This document shows, piece by piece, positions 39,456-49,968 of a DNA stretch of 64,000 nt. A program made the position numbers and the translations under genes. Where the stretch lies: positions 124,001 through 188,000 of the forward strand of contig NZ_BMOT01000006.1 in the NCBI RefSeq assembly GCF_014647215.1, given 5' to 3'. The DNA is from Shewanella aestuarii (GTDB taxonomy: Bacteria; Pseudomonadota; Gammaproteobacteria; Enterobacterales; Shewanellaceae). The notes beneath the pieces are model-generated. The model was not told the origin of the DNA. It did not search any database and saw nothing but the letters and a program-made list of their open reading frames with translations. Position 1 is the first letter of the stretch. Each line of letters opens with the position of its first letter.

Positions 39456-40274
39456 TTAAGATTCCATCGCTTCTTTGGCTTTTTTCTCTGCCCGTCTTGT
39501 CAAATACCATGACAAGAAAGCCACCAAAGATACCGCTAAAATGATAATCGTCGCTAACGCGTTAATCTTAGGTGAAACACCTAAACGTACCGATGAAAAG
39601 ACCACCATTGGTAAGGTTGTTGAACCTGGTCCAGATGCAAAGCTGGCAATAACCAAGTCATCTAACGACAAACTGAACGACAGTAACCAACCGGCAATTA
39701 ATGCTGGTGCGATCATAGGCACAGTAATTAAGAAGAATGTTTTTAGAGGCGTTGCCCCTAAATCCATTGCAGCTTCTTCTATTGACTGGTCTAACTCACG
39801 TAACCTAGATGACACAACGACCGCAACATAGGCAGCACAGAATGTTGAATGTGCTATCCATACGGTTAACATGCCACGCTCAGCAGGCCAGCCAAACGTA
39901 TCTGCCATTTGTACAAAAAGCAGCAACAATGACAAACCTGTGATCACTTCTGGCATTACTAGCGGTGCTGTGATCATGTTAGATAAGGTTAATTTTGCCC
40001 ATGAGCGACGGAACCTCGTCATAACAAATGCCGCCATAGTGCCAATAATGACTGCCATAGTTGCGCTATAAAATGCAATCCGTAGACTCACCCATACCGC
40101 ATCTAAAATTTGCTGATCACGAAATAACTCACCGTACCATTTAGGAGAAAAACCACTCCACACGGTAACAAGCTTTGATTCGTTGAAAGAATAAATAACC
40201 AAAATAAACATTGGCGCATATAAGAATAGTAAGCCAAACCACAGCATCACTTTAGAGAAACTTAACTTCTTCAT
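39456..40274 (-). CDS. potI: Putrescine ABC transporter permease PotI
   Basis: 272 residues with six membrane segments. The cytoplasmic EAA loop reads LDQSIEEAAMDLGATPLKTFFLITVPMIAPALIAGWLL and couples to the ATPase. MLWFGLLFLYAPMFILVIYSFNESK at the N-terminus is typical of PotC/PotI permeases. The start overlaps the end of potH by four bases. Last gene of potFGHI. Confidence 0.94.
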   Translation of the reverse strand: MKKLSFSKVMLWFGLLFLYAPMFILVIYSFNESKLVTVWSGFSPKWYGELFRDQQILDAVWVSLRIAFYSATMAVIIGTMAAFVMTRFRRSWAKLTLSNMITAPLVMPEVITGLSLLLLFVQMADTFGWPAERGMLTVWIAHSTFCAAYVAVVVSSRLRELDQSIEEAAMDLGATPLKTFFLITVPMIAPALIAGWLLSFSLSLDDLVIASFASGPGSTTLPMVVFSSVRLGVSPKINALATIIILAVSLVAFLSWYLTRRAEKKAKEAMES

Positions 40275-41170
40275 GCATCGTTCTCCATGTTGCGTGACTG
40301 ATATCTATGGAACAAGGTAATTGGCACAATAAGCAGTGCTAGCATCACAATGGCAAGTGACGAAGCCACAGGCCAATCGCGGTTATTGAAAAACTCTTGC
40401 CACAGAACTTTACCAATCATCAACGAATCAGGGCCACCTAACAATTCAGGGATAACAAACTCACCAACGGCAGGAATAAATACCAACATCGAGCCTGCTA
40501 CCACACCACCCATTGCCAAAGGCAAAGTGATTTTCCAGAATGTATTAAAACTACTTGAACCTAAATCTGATGCAGCTTCGATTAAGCTCATGTCCATCTT
40601 CACTAGGGTTGCATACAAAGGCAAAATCATAAATGGTAGATAGGCATAAACAATACCAATATATACCGCAAAATTAGTATTAAGCATTTGGATTGGCTCA
40701 GAAATGATCCCTAACCACATTAAGAAGTTATTGATTAATCCAGTGTTACTTAAAATGCCCATCCAGGCATACACTCTAATTAAGAATGAAGTCCAAGAAG
40801 GTAACATCACCAGTAACAACAACACAGGCAGGAATCTTGCTGGCGCTCTAGCAATCGCATACGCCATAGGGAAACCCAGCACTAAACAGCCGATTGTGGC
40901 AATTAATGCCATTTTTAGTGAAGTTAAATACGCCATGTAATACATGGAGTCTTGTAACAACAGTAAATAATTACCTAAGTTTAAAAATATCGATAATGAC
41001 TCGTCGATATAACTAAATGTTGCTTCATAGGGTGGAATCGCAATGGCAGCAGTTGAAAAACTCAACTTAAGCACGATTGCAAACGGTAAAGCAAAAAACA
41101 TCAGTAGCCACAAATAGGGCATACCTATTGTGAGATGCCGGCCTCTTAGGCGCTTAAATGGATTTATCAT
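40271..41170 (-). CDS. potH: Putrescine ABC transporter permease PotH
   Basis: 299 residues, six membrane segments. GMPYLWLLMFFALPFAIVLKLSFS begins the PotB/PotH-type permease. The EAA loop is MSLIEAASDLGSSSFNTFWKITLPLAMGGVVAGSMLVFIP, and GEFVIPELLGGPDSLMIGKVLWQEFFNNRDWP is the highly conserved C-terminal stretch. It overlaps potG by four bases at its start and potI by four at its end, so the three are translationally coupled. Confidence 0.95.
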   Translation of the reverse strand: MINPFKRLRGRHLTIGMPYLWLLMFFALPFAIVLKLSFSTAAIAIPPYEATFSYIDESLSIFLNLGNYLLLLQDSMYYMAYLTSLKMALIATIGCLVLGFPMAYAIARAPARFLPVLLLLVMLPSWTSFLIRVYAWMGILSNTGLINNFLMWLGIISEPIQMLNTNFAVYIGIVYAYLPFMILPLYATLVKMDMSLIEAASDLGSSSFNTFWKITLPLAMGGVVAGSMLVFIPAVGEFVIPELLGGPDSLMIGKVLWQEFFNNRDWPVASSLAIVMLALLIVPITLFHRYQSRNMENDA

Positions 41171-42303
41171 GAGTTTAATACCACCCCACTAGTGTCTTCC
41201 CAACTGATATATACTTCATCTTCCCAAGTTGGGTTATCTGCGCGACGTTCACGGTTTGCCATTGAACACTGCACAATTTGGTTGTTTCTCAGTTTGATAT
41301 AAAACACTGAAATGCCGCCCAAGTATGCAATGTCATGCACAACGCCTCTCGCCCAGTTATATTCACCCTCTGGCTGCTCACGAGTAATGATGGTTTTCTC
41401 TGGTCGTACGGCAAGCAACACGGTTTTATTATCTAGGCTGGTTGAAATACCATGGCCAATATAAAAAGGCTGTTTTAGGGTTGGTGACTTGATGATGGCG
41501 TGGTCGGCTTCATCTTCAATAATATCGCCCTTAAATAAGTTAACCGTGCCAATAAACTCAGCTACCATGCGACTATTTGGCGCTTCATAAATGTCCATTG
41601 GGCTGCCCGTTTGCGCAATCCAACCTTCATTCATAATAGAAATTCTGCCCGCCATGGTCATGGCTTCTTCTTGATCATGGGTTACCATCACACAAGTTAC
41701 GCCTACAGCTTCAAGAATATCGACCACTTCAAGCTGCATTTGTGTACGTAGTTTTTTATCTAATGCGCCCATAGGCTCATCAAGTAACAGTAATTTAGGA
41801 CGTTTAGCTAATGATCGCGCTAAGGCAACGCGTTGACGCTGACCACCTGATAACTGATGTGGTTTACGCTTAGCGTATTTCTCCATATGCACCAGCTTAA
41901 GCATTTCTTCAACGCGCTGAGCAATTTCGGCTTTAGGCATCTTGTCTTGTTTAAGACCAAAAGCGATGTTCTGTTCTACTGTCATATGTGGAAATAATGC
42001 ATAAGACTGGAACATCATATTAATTGGACGTTCGTACGGAGGCATGTCGGTAATGTCTACGCCGTCTAGAAAAATACGGCCTTCTGTGGGTTTCTCAAAA
42101 CCCGCTAACATACGTAGCAAAGTCGATTTACCCGATCCTGACCCACCTAATAATGCGAAAATTTCACCTTGATTGATAGTCAATGAGACATTATCGACCG
42201 CACGGACATCATCAAAAAGTTTACTAACACGATCAATTTTGAGAAGTACTTTATCTTGCGTCTTTGTGGTTGGTTTATTAGTGACGCCCGAGGTGTTTAC
42301 CAT
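41167..42303 (-). CDS. potG: Putrescine ABC transporter ATP-binding protein PotG
   Basis: 378 residues. Walker A is LLGGSGSGKSTLL, the signature is HQLSGGQRQRVALARSLAKRP, and Walker B is LLLLDEPMGALDKKL with a following H-loop (VMVTHDQEEAM). The C-terminal ~120 residues form the TOBE regulatory domain. It energises putrescine import with PotH and PotI. The 134-bp gap to potF holds a strong hairpin. Confidence 0.95.
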   Translation of the reverse strand: MVNTSGVTNKPTTKTQDKVLLKIDRVSKLFDDVRAVDNVSLTINQGEIFALLGGSGSGKSTLLRMLAGFEKPTEGRIFLDGVDITDMPPYERPINMMFQSYALFPHMTVEQNIAFGLKQDKMPKAEIAQRVEEMLKLVHMEKYAKRKPHQLSGGQRQRVALARSLAKRPKLLLLDEPMGALDKKLRTQMQLEVVDILEAVGVTCVMVTHDQEEAMTMAGRISIMNEGWIAQTGSPMDIYEAPNSRMVAEFIGTVNLFKGDIIEDEADHAIIKSPTLKQPFYIGHGISTSLDNKTVLLAVRPEKTIITREQPEGEYNWARGVVHDIAYLGGISVFYIKLRNNQIVQCSMANRERRADNPTWEDEVYISWEDTSGVVLNS

Positions 42304-42404
42304 AATACTGCTCCGCCTATTTGGAGTATCTGTTCTGTAACTTTGATTTATTATTTGGGGTTACATGAAACATTAAAATCTGATTGATGAAAGACTAAAT
42401 TAAC

Positions 42405-42426
42405 TAGGGCGAGTCTCCTCGCCCTA
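42405..42426 (-). other. Intercistronic hairpin between potF and potG
   Basis: Perfect 9-bp stem TAGGGCGAG-TCTC-CTCGCCCTA about 12 bases after the potF stop, without a T run. Such hairpins behind binding-protein genes usually stabilise the upstream message so that more binding protein than permease is made. Confidence 0.7.
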
Positions 42427-42437
42427 TAAAAACCTGA

Positions 42438-43592
<1,155 letters not shown>

Positions 43593-43822
43593 TCAAGCGT
43601 TATTATCATTCCCTTATAAAAAGGAAATTATCCAATGCTACATCGTATTTCTGCATCGGTAACATCACAGCAAAATGTAAATGCCATAACTTTTTGGATT
43701 TTATCAAAAACCTTTTCAATTACTAGATAGTGACACTCTAATTGATTAAAAAATCACTACTTACTCATAAGCATGCAATCGGTTTACATTACATACTGAG
43801 CATTTAAGTTTATTTGTTACCG

Positions 43823-45187
43823 CTATTTAAGCGCTAAACATTTGCTATAGGTAGCATTTAATGCGAGTAACGCTTTTTCAATTAACTCATCTATTTGTGC
43901 TTTAGTTATGACTAATGGTGGCGAAATAATCATAGTGTCGCCTACCGAGCGCATCACTAAACCATGGTCAATGCAAGCATCTCGGCACCAAGTTCCCACC
44001 CCAATGTTTGCAGGGTAACGTTGACGCTTAGCTTTATCTTGTACAAGCTCAATTGCAGCCACTAGGCCTAAACCTCGCACTTCACCCACTAATGGATGTT
44101 CAGCTAATTGCTGTAAAGACTGTTGAAAATAAGGTGCGATTTCAGCGGCCACTTTTTCAACCAGCTTTTCTTGCTTGATGATATTAATATTTTCTAATGC
44201 GGCAGCGGCCGCAACTGGGTGACCCGAGTAGGTGTAACCATGGGTAAATTCACCACATTGTTGCTTAATAACCTCTGCAACTCTGTCTGCAACTATTACG
44301 CCACCCATTGGCACATATCCTGAAGTCATGCCTTTGGCTATCGAAATCAAATCCGGTTGCAAATCAAAATACTCAGCGGCAAACCAATGACCTGTTCGGC
44401 CAAAACCACTGATCACCTCATCAAGAATAAGTAAAATGTCATACTTGGCTAAAATACGTTTGATTTCAGGCCAGTAAGTCGACGGAGGAATGATTACCCC
44501 ACCTGCACCTTGGAATGGCTCAGCAATAAATGCTGCGACATTGTCTTCGCCCAAGGCTAAGATTTCAGTTTCTAATGCTTGTGCCGCTTGTAGACCGAAG
44601 GCTTCAGGTGTTAAGTCGCCGCCCTCTTGATACCAATAAGGTTGGGCGATATGCACTATTTTGGGGATGGGTAAATCACCTTGTTCGTGCATTCCAGACA
44701 TGCCGCCCAAGCTTGCCCCTGCAACGGTAGAACCATGGTAAGCATTATGGCGGCTGATAATGGTTTTCTTGTTAGGTTGCCCTTTCAAATCCCAGTAACG
44801 GCGTACCATACGTAAATTAGTATCATTTGACTCTGAACCAGAACCGGTAAAAAACACATTGTTCATATGTTTAGGCGCTAATTCAGCAATCGTTTTTGCC
44901 AGTTCAATTGCAGGTGGATGTGTACATTGAAAGAAGCTGTTGTAATAAGGCAGTTGTTGCATTTGCTTACTGACGGCATCGACAATAGATTGCCTGCCAT
45001 AACCCACATTCACACACCAAAGCCCTGCCATGCCATCCAGTAACTTTTTACCTTGCACATCCCAAATATAAACACCTTCAGCACGTTCAATCACGCGGGT
45101 GCCTTTTTCGCCAAGGCTTTTAGAATCAGTAAATGGATGAATAAAATGTGCTTTATCGGCTTGCTGTAGTCTTGTTAAGTCTGTCAT
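43823..45187 (-). CDS. spuC: Putrescine-pyruvate aminotransferase, SpuC-like
   Basis: 454-residue class III PLP aminotransferase. DGMAGLWCVNVGYGRQSIVDAVSKQMQQLPYYNSFFQCTHPPAIELA is characteristic of the pyruvate-dependent diamine/omega-amino-acid group. FFTGSGSESNDTNLRMVRRYW, LDEVISGFGRTGHWF and the PLP lysine in SIAKGMTSGYVPMGG (~residue 285) follow. It would convert putrescine to 4-aminobutanal using pyruvate, bypassing gamma-glutamylation. It lies between puuA and potF on the same strand. Substrate is inferred from context. Confidence 0.85.
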   Translation of the reverse strand: MTDLTRLQQADKAHFIHPFTDSKSLGEKGTRVIERAEGVYIWDVQGKKLLDGMAGLWCVNVGYGRQSIVDAVSKQMQQLPYYNSFFQCTHPPAIELAKTIAELAPKHMNNVFFTGSGSESNDTNLRMVRRYWDLKGQPNKKTIISRHNAYHGSTVAGASLGGMSGMHEQGDLPIPKIVHIAQPYWYQEGGDLTPEAFGLQAAQALETEILALGEDNVAAFIAEPFQGAGGVIIPPSTYWPEIKRILAKYDILLILDEVISGFGRTGHWFAAEYFDLQPDLISIAKGMTSGYVPMGGVIVADRVAEVIKQQCGEFTHGYTYSGHPVAAAAALENINIIKQEKLVEKVAAEIAPYFQQSLQQLAEHPLVGEVRGLGLVAAIELVQDKAKRQRYPANIGVGTWCRDACIDHGLVMRSVGDTMIISPPLVITKAQIDELIEKALLALNATYSKCLALK

Positions 45188-45201
45188 ACCCGTTCCTTTA
45201 T

Positions 45202-45229
45202 CGCTGGCAATAAACCACTATTGCCAGCG
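45202..45229 (-). other. Intercistronic hairpin between puuA and spuC
   Basis: Perfect 11-bp stem CGCTGGCAATA-AACCAC-TATTGCCAGCG, ending a few bases before the AAGGAACG ribosome site of the spuC-like gene. There is no T run, so it may stabilise the puuA message or tune spuC translation. Confidence 0.7.
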
Positions 45230-45272
45230 CTTCAATCAAAAAAGCAAAATCACTGAAATGTCACGATTAGGC

Positions 45273-46628
45273 TTAAACCGTTAACAATAAGAACTCACGT
45301 TCCCAAGAACTTACCACGCGGCGGAAGTTCTCTAATTCAGCTTGCTTCACCGCCACAAAACCTGTGGTGAATGACTGGCCTAGGTATTCAATACACGCTT
45401 CACTGTCTTGCATTGCCATTAACGCTTCTTCTAACGTTAGTGGTAAACAATATTCATTATTAGTACGGCTTTCGTTTGAACGACCGGTAACAGGCGTTGA
45501 TGGACGTAAACCTTTTTCCATACCAATAAAGCCACATAATAAACTGGCTGCGATCGTTAGATAACAGTTGGCATCGGCACCTGGAATACGGTTTTCAATA
45601 CGACGGTTTTGCGGTGAAGATTCAGGAATACGTAAACCACAGGTGCGGTTTTCTACGCCCCACTCTAAGTTTACTGGCGCTGATGTACCGGGTAAAAAGC
45701 GGCGGAATGAGTTTGCACTTGGCGCCATTAAAGGTAACAGCTCAGGAATATAGGTTTGTAAACCAGCAATGTAATTCAAAAATAACTGACTTTGAGTGCC
45801 ATCTTCTTTAGTGAAAATGTTTTTGCCGGTTTTCTTGTCAATCACACTTTGGTGAATATGCATCGCACTGCCAGGTTCATCGGTTACTGGCTTGGCCATA
45901 AATGTGGCACATACATTGTGCTTTAATGCAGCTTCTTTTAGGGTACGTTTAAAAATAAATACTTGGTCAGCTAATGCTAAAGGATTGCCGTGGCTGAAGT
46001 TAATCTCCATTTGCGCTGGGCCATCTTCGTGGATCAAGGTATCAATATCTAACCCTTGAGCTTCGCACCAATCATACATGTCTTCGAATAGTGGATCGTA
46101 TTCGTTAGCAGCATCAATTGAGAAAGACTGACGACCCGCTTCAGGACGACCTGAGCGACCAACGGGTGGCTTAAGTGGTAAGTCGTGATCGTCACTACGC
46201 TGAGTTAAATAAAACTCCATTTCAGGCGCGATTACAGGCTCCCAACCTTTATCTTCATAAAGTTTAAGCACTTTTTTAAGAACGTTACGAGGTGAAAGTT
46301 CAATTGGGTTACCCATACGGTCATAACAATCATGAATTACCTGTGCGGTGGCTTCAACAGTCCAAGGCAACATGAACACCGCATCTTCATCAGGAACACA
46401 AACAAAATCGATATCTGCATCATCAAGTAATGAGTAAAAAATACTGTCGTCGATGAAATCACCTGTAACGGTTTGCAGCAGAACACTTTCAGGAAGACGC
46501 ATGCCTTTTTCGTCAATAAACTTATCAACTGGTGCAATTTTACCGCGAGCAATGCCCGTCATATCACTAATAACACATTCTACTTCGGTGATTTTTTTGT
46601 CTTTTAAAAATTTTATTAACTTATCCAT
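45273..46628 (-). CDS. puuA: Gamma-glutamylputrescine synthetase
   Basis: 451-residue member of the glutamine-synthetase superfamily that ligates glutamate to putrescine using ATP. VECVISDMTGIARGKIAPVDKF is the N-terminal beta-grasp part seen in PuuA-like enzymes. APEMEFYL, GPAQMEINFSHG and PGSAMHIHQSV hold metal- and glutamate-binding residues. NRRIENRIPGADANCYLTIAASLLCG ends the active site. It starts four bases after puuD ends, in one transcription unit puuD-puuA-spuC. Confidence 0.92.
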   Translation of the reverse strand: MDKLIKFLKDKKITEVECVISDMTGIARGKIAPVDKFIDEKGMRLPESVLLQTVTGDFIDDSIFYSLLDDADIDFVCVPDEDAVFMLPWTVEATAQVIHDCYDRMGNPIELSPRNVLKKVLKLYEDKGWEPVIAPEMEFYLTQRSDDHDLPLKPPVGRSGRPEAGRQSFSIDAANEYDPLFEDMYDWCEAQGLDIDTLIHEDGPAQMEINFSHGNPLALADQVFIFKRTLKEAALKHNVCATFMAKPVTDEPGSAMHIHQSVIDKKTGKNIFTKEDGTQSQLFLNYIAGLQTYIPELLPLMAPSANSFRRFLPGTSAPVNLEWGVENRTCGLRIPESSPQNRRIENRIPGADANCYLTIAASLLCGFIGMEKGLRPSTPVTGRSNESRTNNEYCLPLTLEEALMAMQDSEACIEYLGQSFTTGFVAVKQAELENFRRVVSSWEREFLLLTV

Positions 46629-46631
46629 TTG

Positions 46632-47396
46632 TTATTTCTCTCGTTTAGCAGCATGTAAACGGCAGGCATTGCCGAATGCATCAAAAATTGATGAATAAAA
46701 CTGGTTATCTTGTACTTTCCACTCAGGATGCCACTGTACCGCTAGCGCAAAGGCTTGAGCGTCTTTGACAGAGAACGCTTCTACTAATCCATCCGGAGCG
46801 TGTGCTTCTGGCTGTAACCCTTTACCCAAACGATCTACACCTTGAGTATGAACAGAATTCACTTCTGCAAAGTCACAGCCCCATGCATCGTGGAGCAATC
46901 CACCTGGAACAATATCGATTTTATGTGACAAGCCATACTGCACATCTAATGGAGCATGTTTATCTTCACGATGTTCAATATATTGGCCAACTTCATGTAA
47001 TTTTTGATGCAAGCTACCACCGAACACCACGTTCATTTCTTGAAATCCACGGCAAATACCTAACACAGGGATCCCAGCATCGATAGCAGCTTTAATTAAC
47101 GGTAAAGTGGTCGCGTCACGCTTAGGATCATGATGCGTGCCTTCTGCACTACTTGGTCCCTGATAATGATGTGGTTCAACGTTAGAAGGCGAACCAGTAA
47201 ATAGGATACCGTCTAAACGAGAAAGTAACGCTTGGGTGGGTAAAGTTATGCCTAATGACGGAATAACTAAGGGAAAACCTTTAGCTCCATTCACTACGCT
47301 AAGAAGGTATTTTTCACCCACAATATTAAATGGGTGCAACCCTATTTGTTGATTACATGCCACGACCCCAATCATTGGGACATTTGACAAAGACAT
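46632..47396 (-). CDS. puuD: Gamma-glutamyl-GABA hydrolase
   Basis: ~254 residues, the same length as E. coli PuuD. This class I glutamine-amidotransferase-like hydrolase frees GABA from gamma-glutamyl-GABA. The nucleophile Cys115 lies in VLGICRGFQEMNVVFGGSL, and the catalytic His/Glu in ALAVQWHPEWK. The open frame reaches 47438, but ATG 47396 (MSLSNVPMIGVVACN) with AGGTG upstream fits the family. First gene of the puuD-puuA-spuC unit. Confidence 0.94.
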   Translation of the reverse strand: MSLSNVPMIGVVACNQQIGLHPFNIVGEKYLLSVVNGAKGFPLVIPSLGITLPTQALLSRLDGILFTGSPSNVEPHHYQGPSSAEGTHHDPKRDATTLPLIKAAIDAGIPVLGICRGFQEMNVVFGGSLHQKLHEVGQYIEHREDKHAPLDVQYGLSHKIDIVPGGLLHDAWGCDFAEVNSVHTQGVDRLGKGLQPEAHAPDGLVEAFSVKDAQAFALAVQWHPEWKVQDNQFYSSIFDAFGNACRLHAAKREK

Positions 47397-47848
47397 ATCA
47401 CACCTACTTGAACTGCGAAAACGCAGTGTCCATTTCAATCATTTGGCCTATTCAGTTGTCAACTTTGCGATACATCCACTGCCAGTGACTAACTTAGTAA
47501 ACCAATATTTTGTGTTCATTTTTTCACACACTACACCTAATTTTGAAACTAGGCAATAGCAATAATACAACTGAATTAACTTTTATTATCCTAACCAAAC
47601 AAAACACTTCAAACGTCCTAAAGTTAAGAGTAAATGGTTATTAAAAGGCGATAAAATGAAAGTTATCAATATATGATTAGGCAAAAAATAGTAGTTATCG
47701 CAACACAACCATTCAGAATATCGAACAATTATATGCTTAATATTATTTACAGTAGTGGAAAAACAAATGTCTTTAACTAAAAGAACTTGAAAGGGAATTA
47801 ACCAAATGGCACGGAGCGGTGTGGTCTACTCCGTGATGATACAAGAGA
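47397..47848. other. AT-rich intergenic region between puuD and puuR
   Basis: About 450 bp without a credible gene. It must hold the puuD promoter (minus strand). A PuuR-like half match lies at 47513-47526, and a 7-bp inverted repeat CACGGAG / CTCCGTG at 47810-47835 follows puuR, without a T run. Confidence 0.45.
47513..47526. promoter_or_regulatory. Possible PuuR-type site upstream of puuD
   Basis: TGTTCATTTTTTCA matches the reverse complement of the E. coli PuuR motif at about 10 of 14 positions, including all of TGTTCATT. Confidence 0.4.
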
Positions 47849-48397
47849 CTAAAAATCGCCAGGAGTGGTGGCACTGACTAATTTACAAGGGTCTGAAAAG
47901 GGATTTGAAAAATGATGCGGTAATTCACTGTTAAAGTAATAACTATCACCTTTTTCTAAAACAAATGTTTCATTTGCAACGGTAAGCTCTATTTTCCCCT
48001 CAAGAATATATGCCCCTTCTTCACCACGATGTTGCAACATATCATCACCGGTGCTGGTACCAGGTGGGTAGGTTTCAAGCATGAGCGACATAGCTCGATT
48101 AGGAAAATCTCTGCCTATCAGTTTATATACTAAATCACCGGTTCCAATATCGAGCAGCTCTTCTGAGCGATACACCACCTTCTGCTCACCCACAGTGCCT
48201 TCTTCAATAGAGAAAAACTCTACCAATGACATCGGGATCCCTGCCAGTACCTTTTTTAAAGAACTTATCGAAGGGCTAACACTGTTTTTTTCAATCATAG
48301 AAATAGTACTGTTGGTTACTCCAGCACGTTTAGCTAATTCGCGTTGAGAAAGTCCGCGCATTTTCCGAACAGCTTTTAAGCTAGCTCCAATATCCAA
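47849..48397 (-). CDS. puuR: PuuR-like transcriptional regulator, XRE HTH plus cupin
   Basis: 182 residues (E. coli PuuR has 185). The N-terminal helix-turn-helix is IGASLKAVRKMRGLSQRELAKRAGVTNSTISMIEKNSVSPSISSLKKVL; the C-terminal cupin (HRGEEGAYILEGKIELTVANETFVLEKGDSYYFNSELPHHF) probably senses putrescine. In E. coli PuuR represses the puu genes. It is divergent from the second puuB gene across 190 bp and lies centrally in the cluster. Confidence 0.92.
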   Translation of the reverse strand: MDIGASLKAVRKMRGLSQRELAKRAGVTNSTISMIEKNSVSPSISSLKKVLAGIPMSLVEFFSIEEGTVGEQKVVYRSEELLDIGTGDLVYKLIGRDFPNRAMSLMLETYPPGTSTGDDMLQHRGEEGAYILEGKIELTVANETFVLEKGDSYYFNSELPHHFSNPFSDPCKLVSATTPGDF

Positions 48398-48505
48398 TTT
48401 ATTTCTCCTGAAAAAAACCTACTCAACACACCTGCTTTGGATCTGCAATTTAACACCGTTTCATCAACTGATGAAAGGAATTGTATTCTAACTTAATTCA
48501 GTGTT

Positions 48506-48519
48506 AAATAAAATGCACA
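48506..48519. promoter_or_regulatory. Possible PuuR-type site between puuR and puuB copy 2
   Basis: AAATAAAATGCACA matches the E. coli motif core AAATATAATGAACA at 12 of 14 positions. It lies between the divergent puuR and puuB-like genes, suited to autoregulation. Confidence 0.45.
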
Positions 48520-48588
48520 TTATGTCGATTAAAACTTACCCATCGACAAGCATATTTTACTATCAACCCAAATATCGTCGGAGACGCT

Positions 48589-49896
48589 ATGCCAAAACCT
48601 TCACCTATCCATAGCGATAACTATCCTGATTCCTTTTACTTTCATAGTGCTAAAGAATTATTTAACCATCCACAATTAACTGAGTCAGTTCACGTTGATG
48701 TGTGTGTTGTGGGTGGCGGTTTTAGCGGTATAAATACTGCAATTGAACTAGCACAGAAAGGTTTTAGTGTCGCGGTTTTAGAAGCTAAGCGCATAGGTTG
48801 GGGAGCTTCTGGCCGCAATGGCGGTGAACTGATTAGAGGTATAGGCCATGATGCAAGCCAATTTAAAAATGTTATCGGTACCGAAGGCGTCAACGCCATC
48901 ACCCAAATGGGATTTGAAGCGGTAGAAATTGTTAAACAGCGTGTAGAGCAACATCAGATCCAATGCGATTTACAGATGGGTTACTGTGATCTTGCCGTTA
49001 AGCCTAGGCATATGCATGAATTAGAACAAGAGTTTAACGATTTGAAACAAGCTGGATATCAGCATGACATTCGACTACTCGATAAAGATCATACCAGTGA
49101 AGTCATTCAATCGGATTTTTATCAAGGTGCACTCATCGACATGGGCAGCGGCCACTTACATCCGCTCAATTTAGTATTAGGTGAAGCGCGTGTCGCTCGT
49201 GAAATGGGCGTACAAATTTTTGAAAATAGTCCAGCAGAGCATATTTACAAAGGAGATAAACCTGTCGTAAAAACCGCTAAAGGCGAAGTGCACTGTCGTT
49301 TTCTAGTACTTGCTGGCAATGCTTACATTGGCCATAAACTTAATGATTATGTAGGCGGTAAAGTATTACCCGCGGGGAGTTATTTATTAGCCACTGAGCC
49401 GCTAACCCCAGAGCAATGCCAGGCTATCATTCCACAAAACATGGCCTTTGCCGACATGCGGGTAGCATTAGATTACTTCCACTTATCAGCAGATAACCGC
49501 TTATTATTTGGCGGGTTATGCACCTATTCTGGCAAAGATCCACGTAATATCGAAGCGGCACTACGACCTAATTTAGAGCATGTTTTTCCGCAGTTGAAAG
49601 GGGTTAAAATTGATTATCAGTGGGGAGGCATGATTGGCATAGGCGCAAATCGAATGCCGCAAATTGGCCGATTACCCAATGCTAAGAATATATTTTATGC
49701 TCAAGCGTATTCTGGCCATGGCGTCAATGCCACACATATGGCTGCCAAACTGATAGCAGAGGCGATTACAGAGCAAGCTGAACGCTTTGATATTTTTGAT
49801 AAAATAAAACACATGACTTTTCCTGGAGGGCCGCACTTTCGCTCGCCAATGCTCGCTGCAGGGATGCTTTACCATAGATTTAAAGACATCTTTTAA
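48589..49896 (+). CDS. puuB: Gamma-glutamylputrescine oxidase-like FAD oxidoreductase (copy 2)
   Basis: 435 residues, a clear paralogue of the 37854-39140 protein: VCVVGGGFSGINTAIELAQKG (FAD), GWGASGRNGGELIRGIGHD, LLFGGLCTYSGKDPRNIEAAL and IFYAQAYSGHGVNATHMAAKLIAE. It is divergent from puuR, which suggests direct control by PuuR. Which of the two copies acts on gamma-glutamylputrescine, and whether the other takes another polyamine conjugate, cannot be told from sequence. A large hairpin lies just after its stop. Confidence 0.87.
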   Translation: MPKPSPIHSDNYPDSFYFHSAKELFNHPQLTESVHVDVCVVGGGFSGINTAIELAQKGFSVAVLEAKRIGWGASGRNGGELIRGIGHDASQFKNVIGTEGVNAITQMGFEAVEIVKQRVEQHQIQCDLQMGYCDLAVKPRHMHELEQEFNDLKQAGYQHDIRLLDKDHTSEVIQSDFYQGALIDMGSGHLHPLNLVLGEARVAREMGVQIFENSPAEHIYKGDKPVVKTAKGEVHCRFLVLAGNAYIGHKLNDYVGGKVLPAGSYLLATEPLTPEQCQAIIPQNMAFADMRVALDYFHLSADNRLLFGGLCTYSGKDPRNIEAALRPNLEHVFPQLKGVKIDYQWGGMIGIGANRMPQIGRLPNAKNIFYAQAYSGHGVNATHMAAKLIAEAITEQAERFDIFDKIKHMTFPGGPHFRSPMLAAGMLYHRFKDIF

Positions 49897-49905
49897 TATT
49901 GACGG

Positions 49906-49951
49906 CTCCTGCTTCACCGCACTTGGTAAGAATGCGCTAGTGAAGTAGGAG
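49906..49951. terminator. Long imperfect hairpin between converging puuB and sseA
   Basis: CTCCTGCTTCAC (49906-49917) pairs with GTGAAGTAGGAG (49940-49951) through 12 positions with one G-U, plus an inner CGCA/TGCG helix. There is no T run on either strand, so termination is uncertain. Confidence 0.5.
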
Positions 49952-49968
49952 TGAGTACTGCGCCTAGT

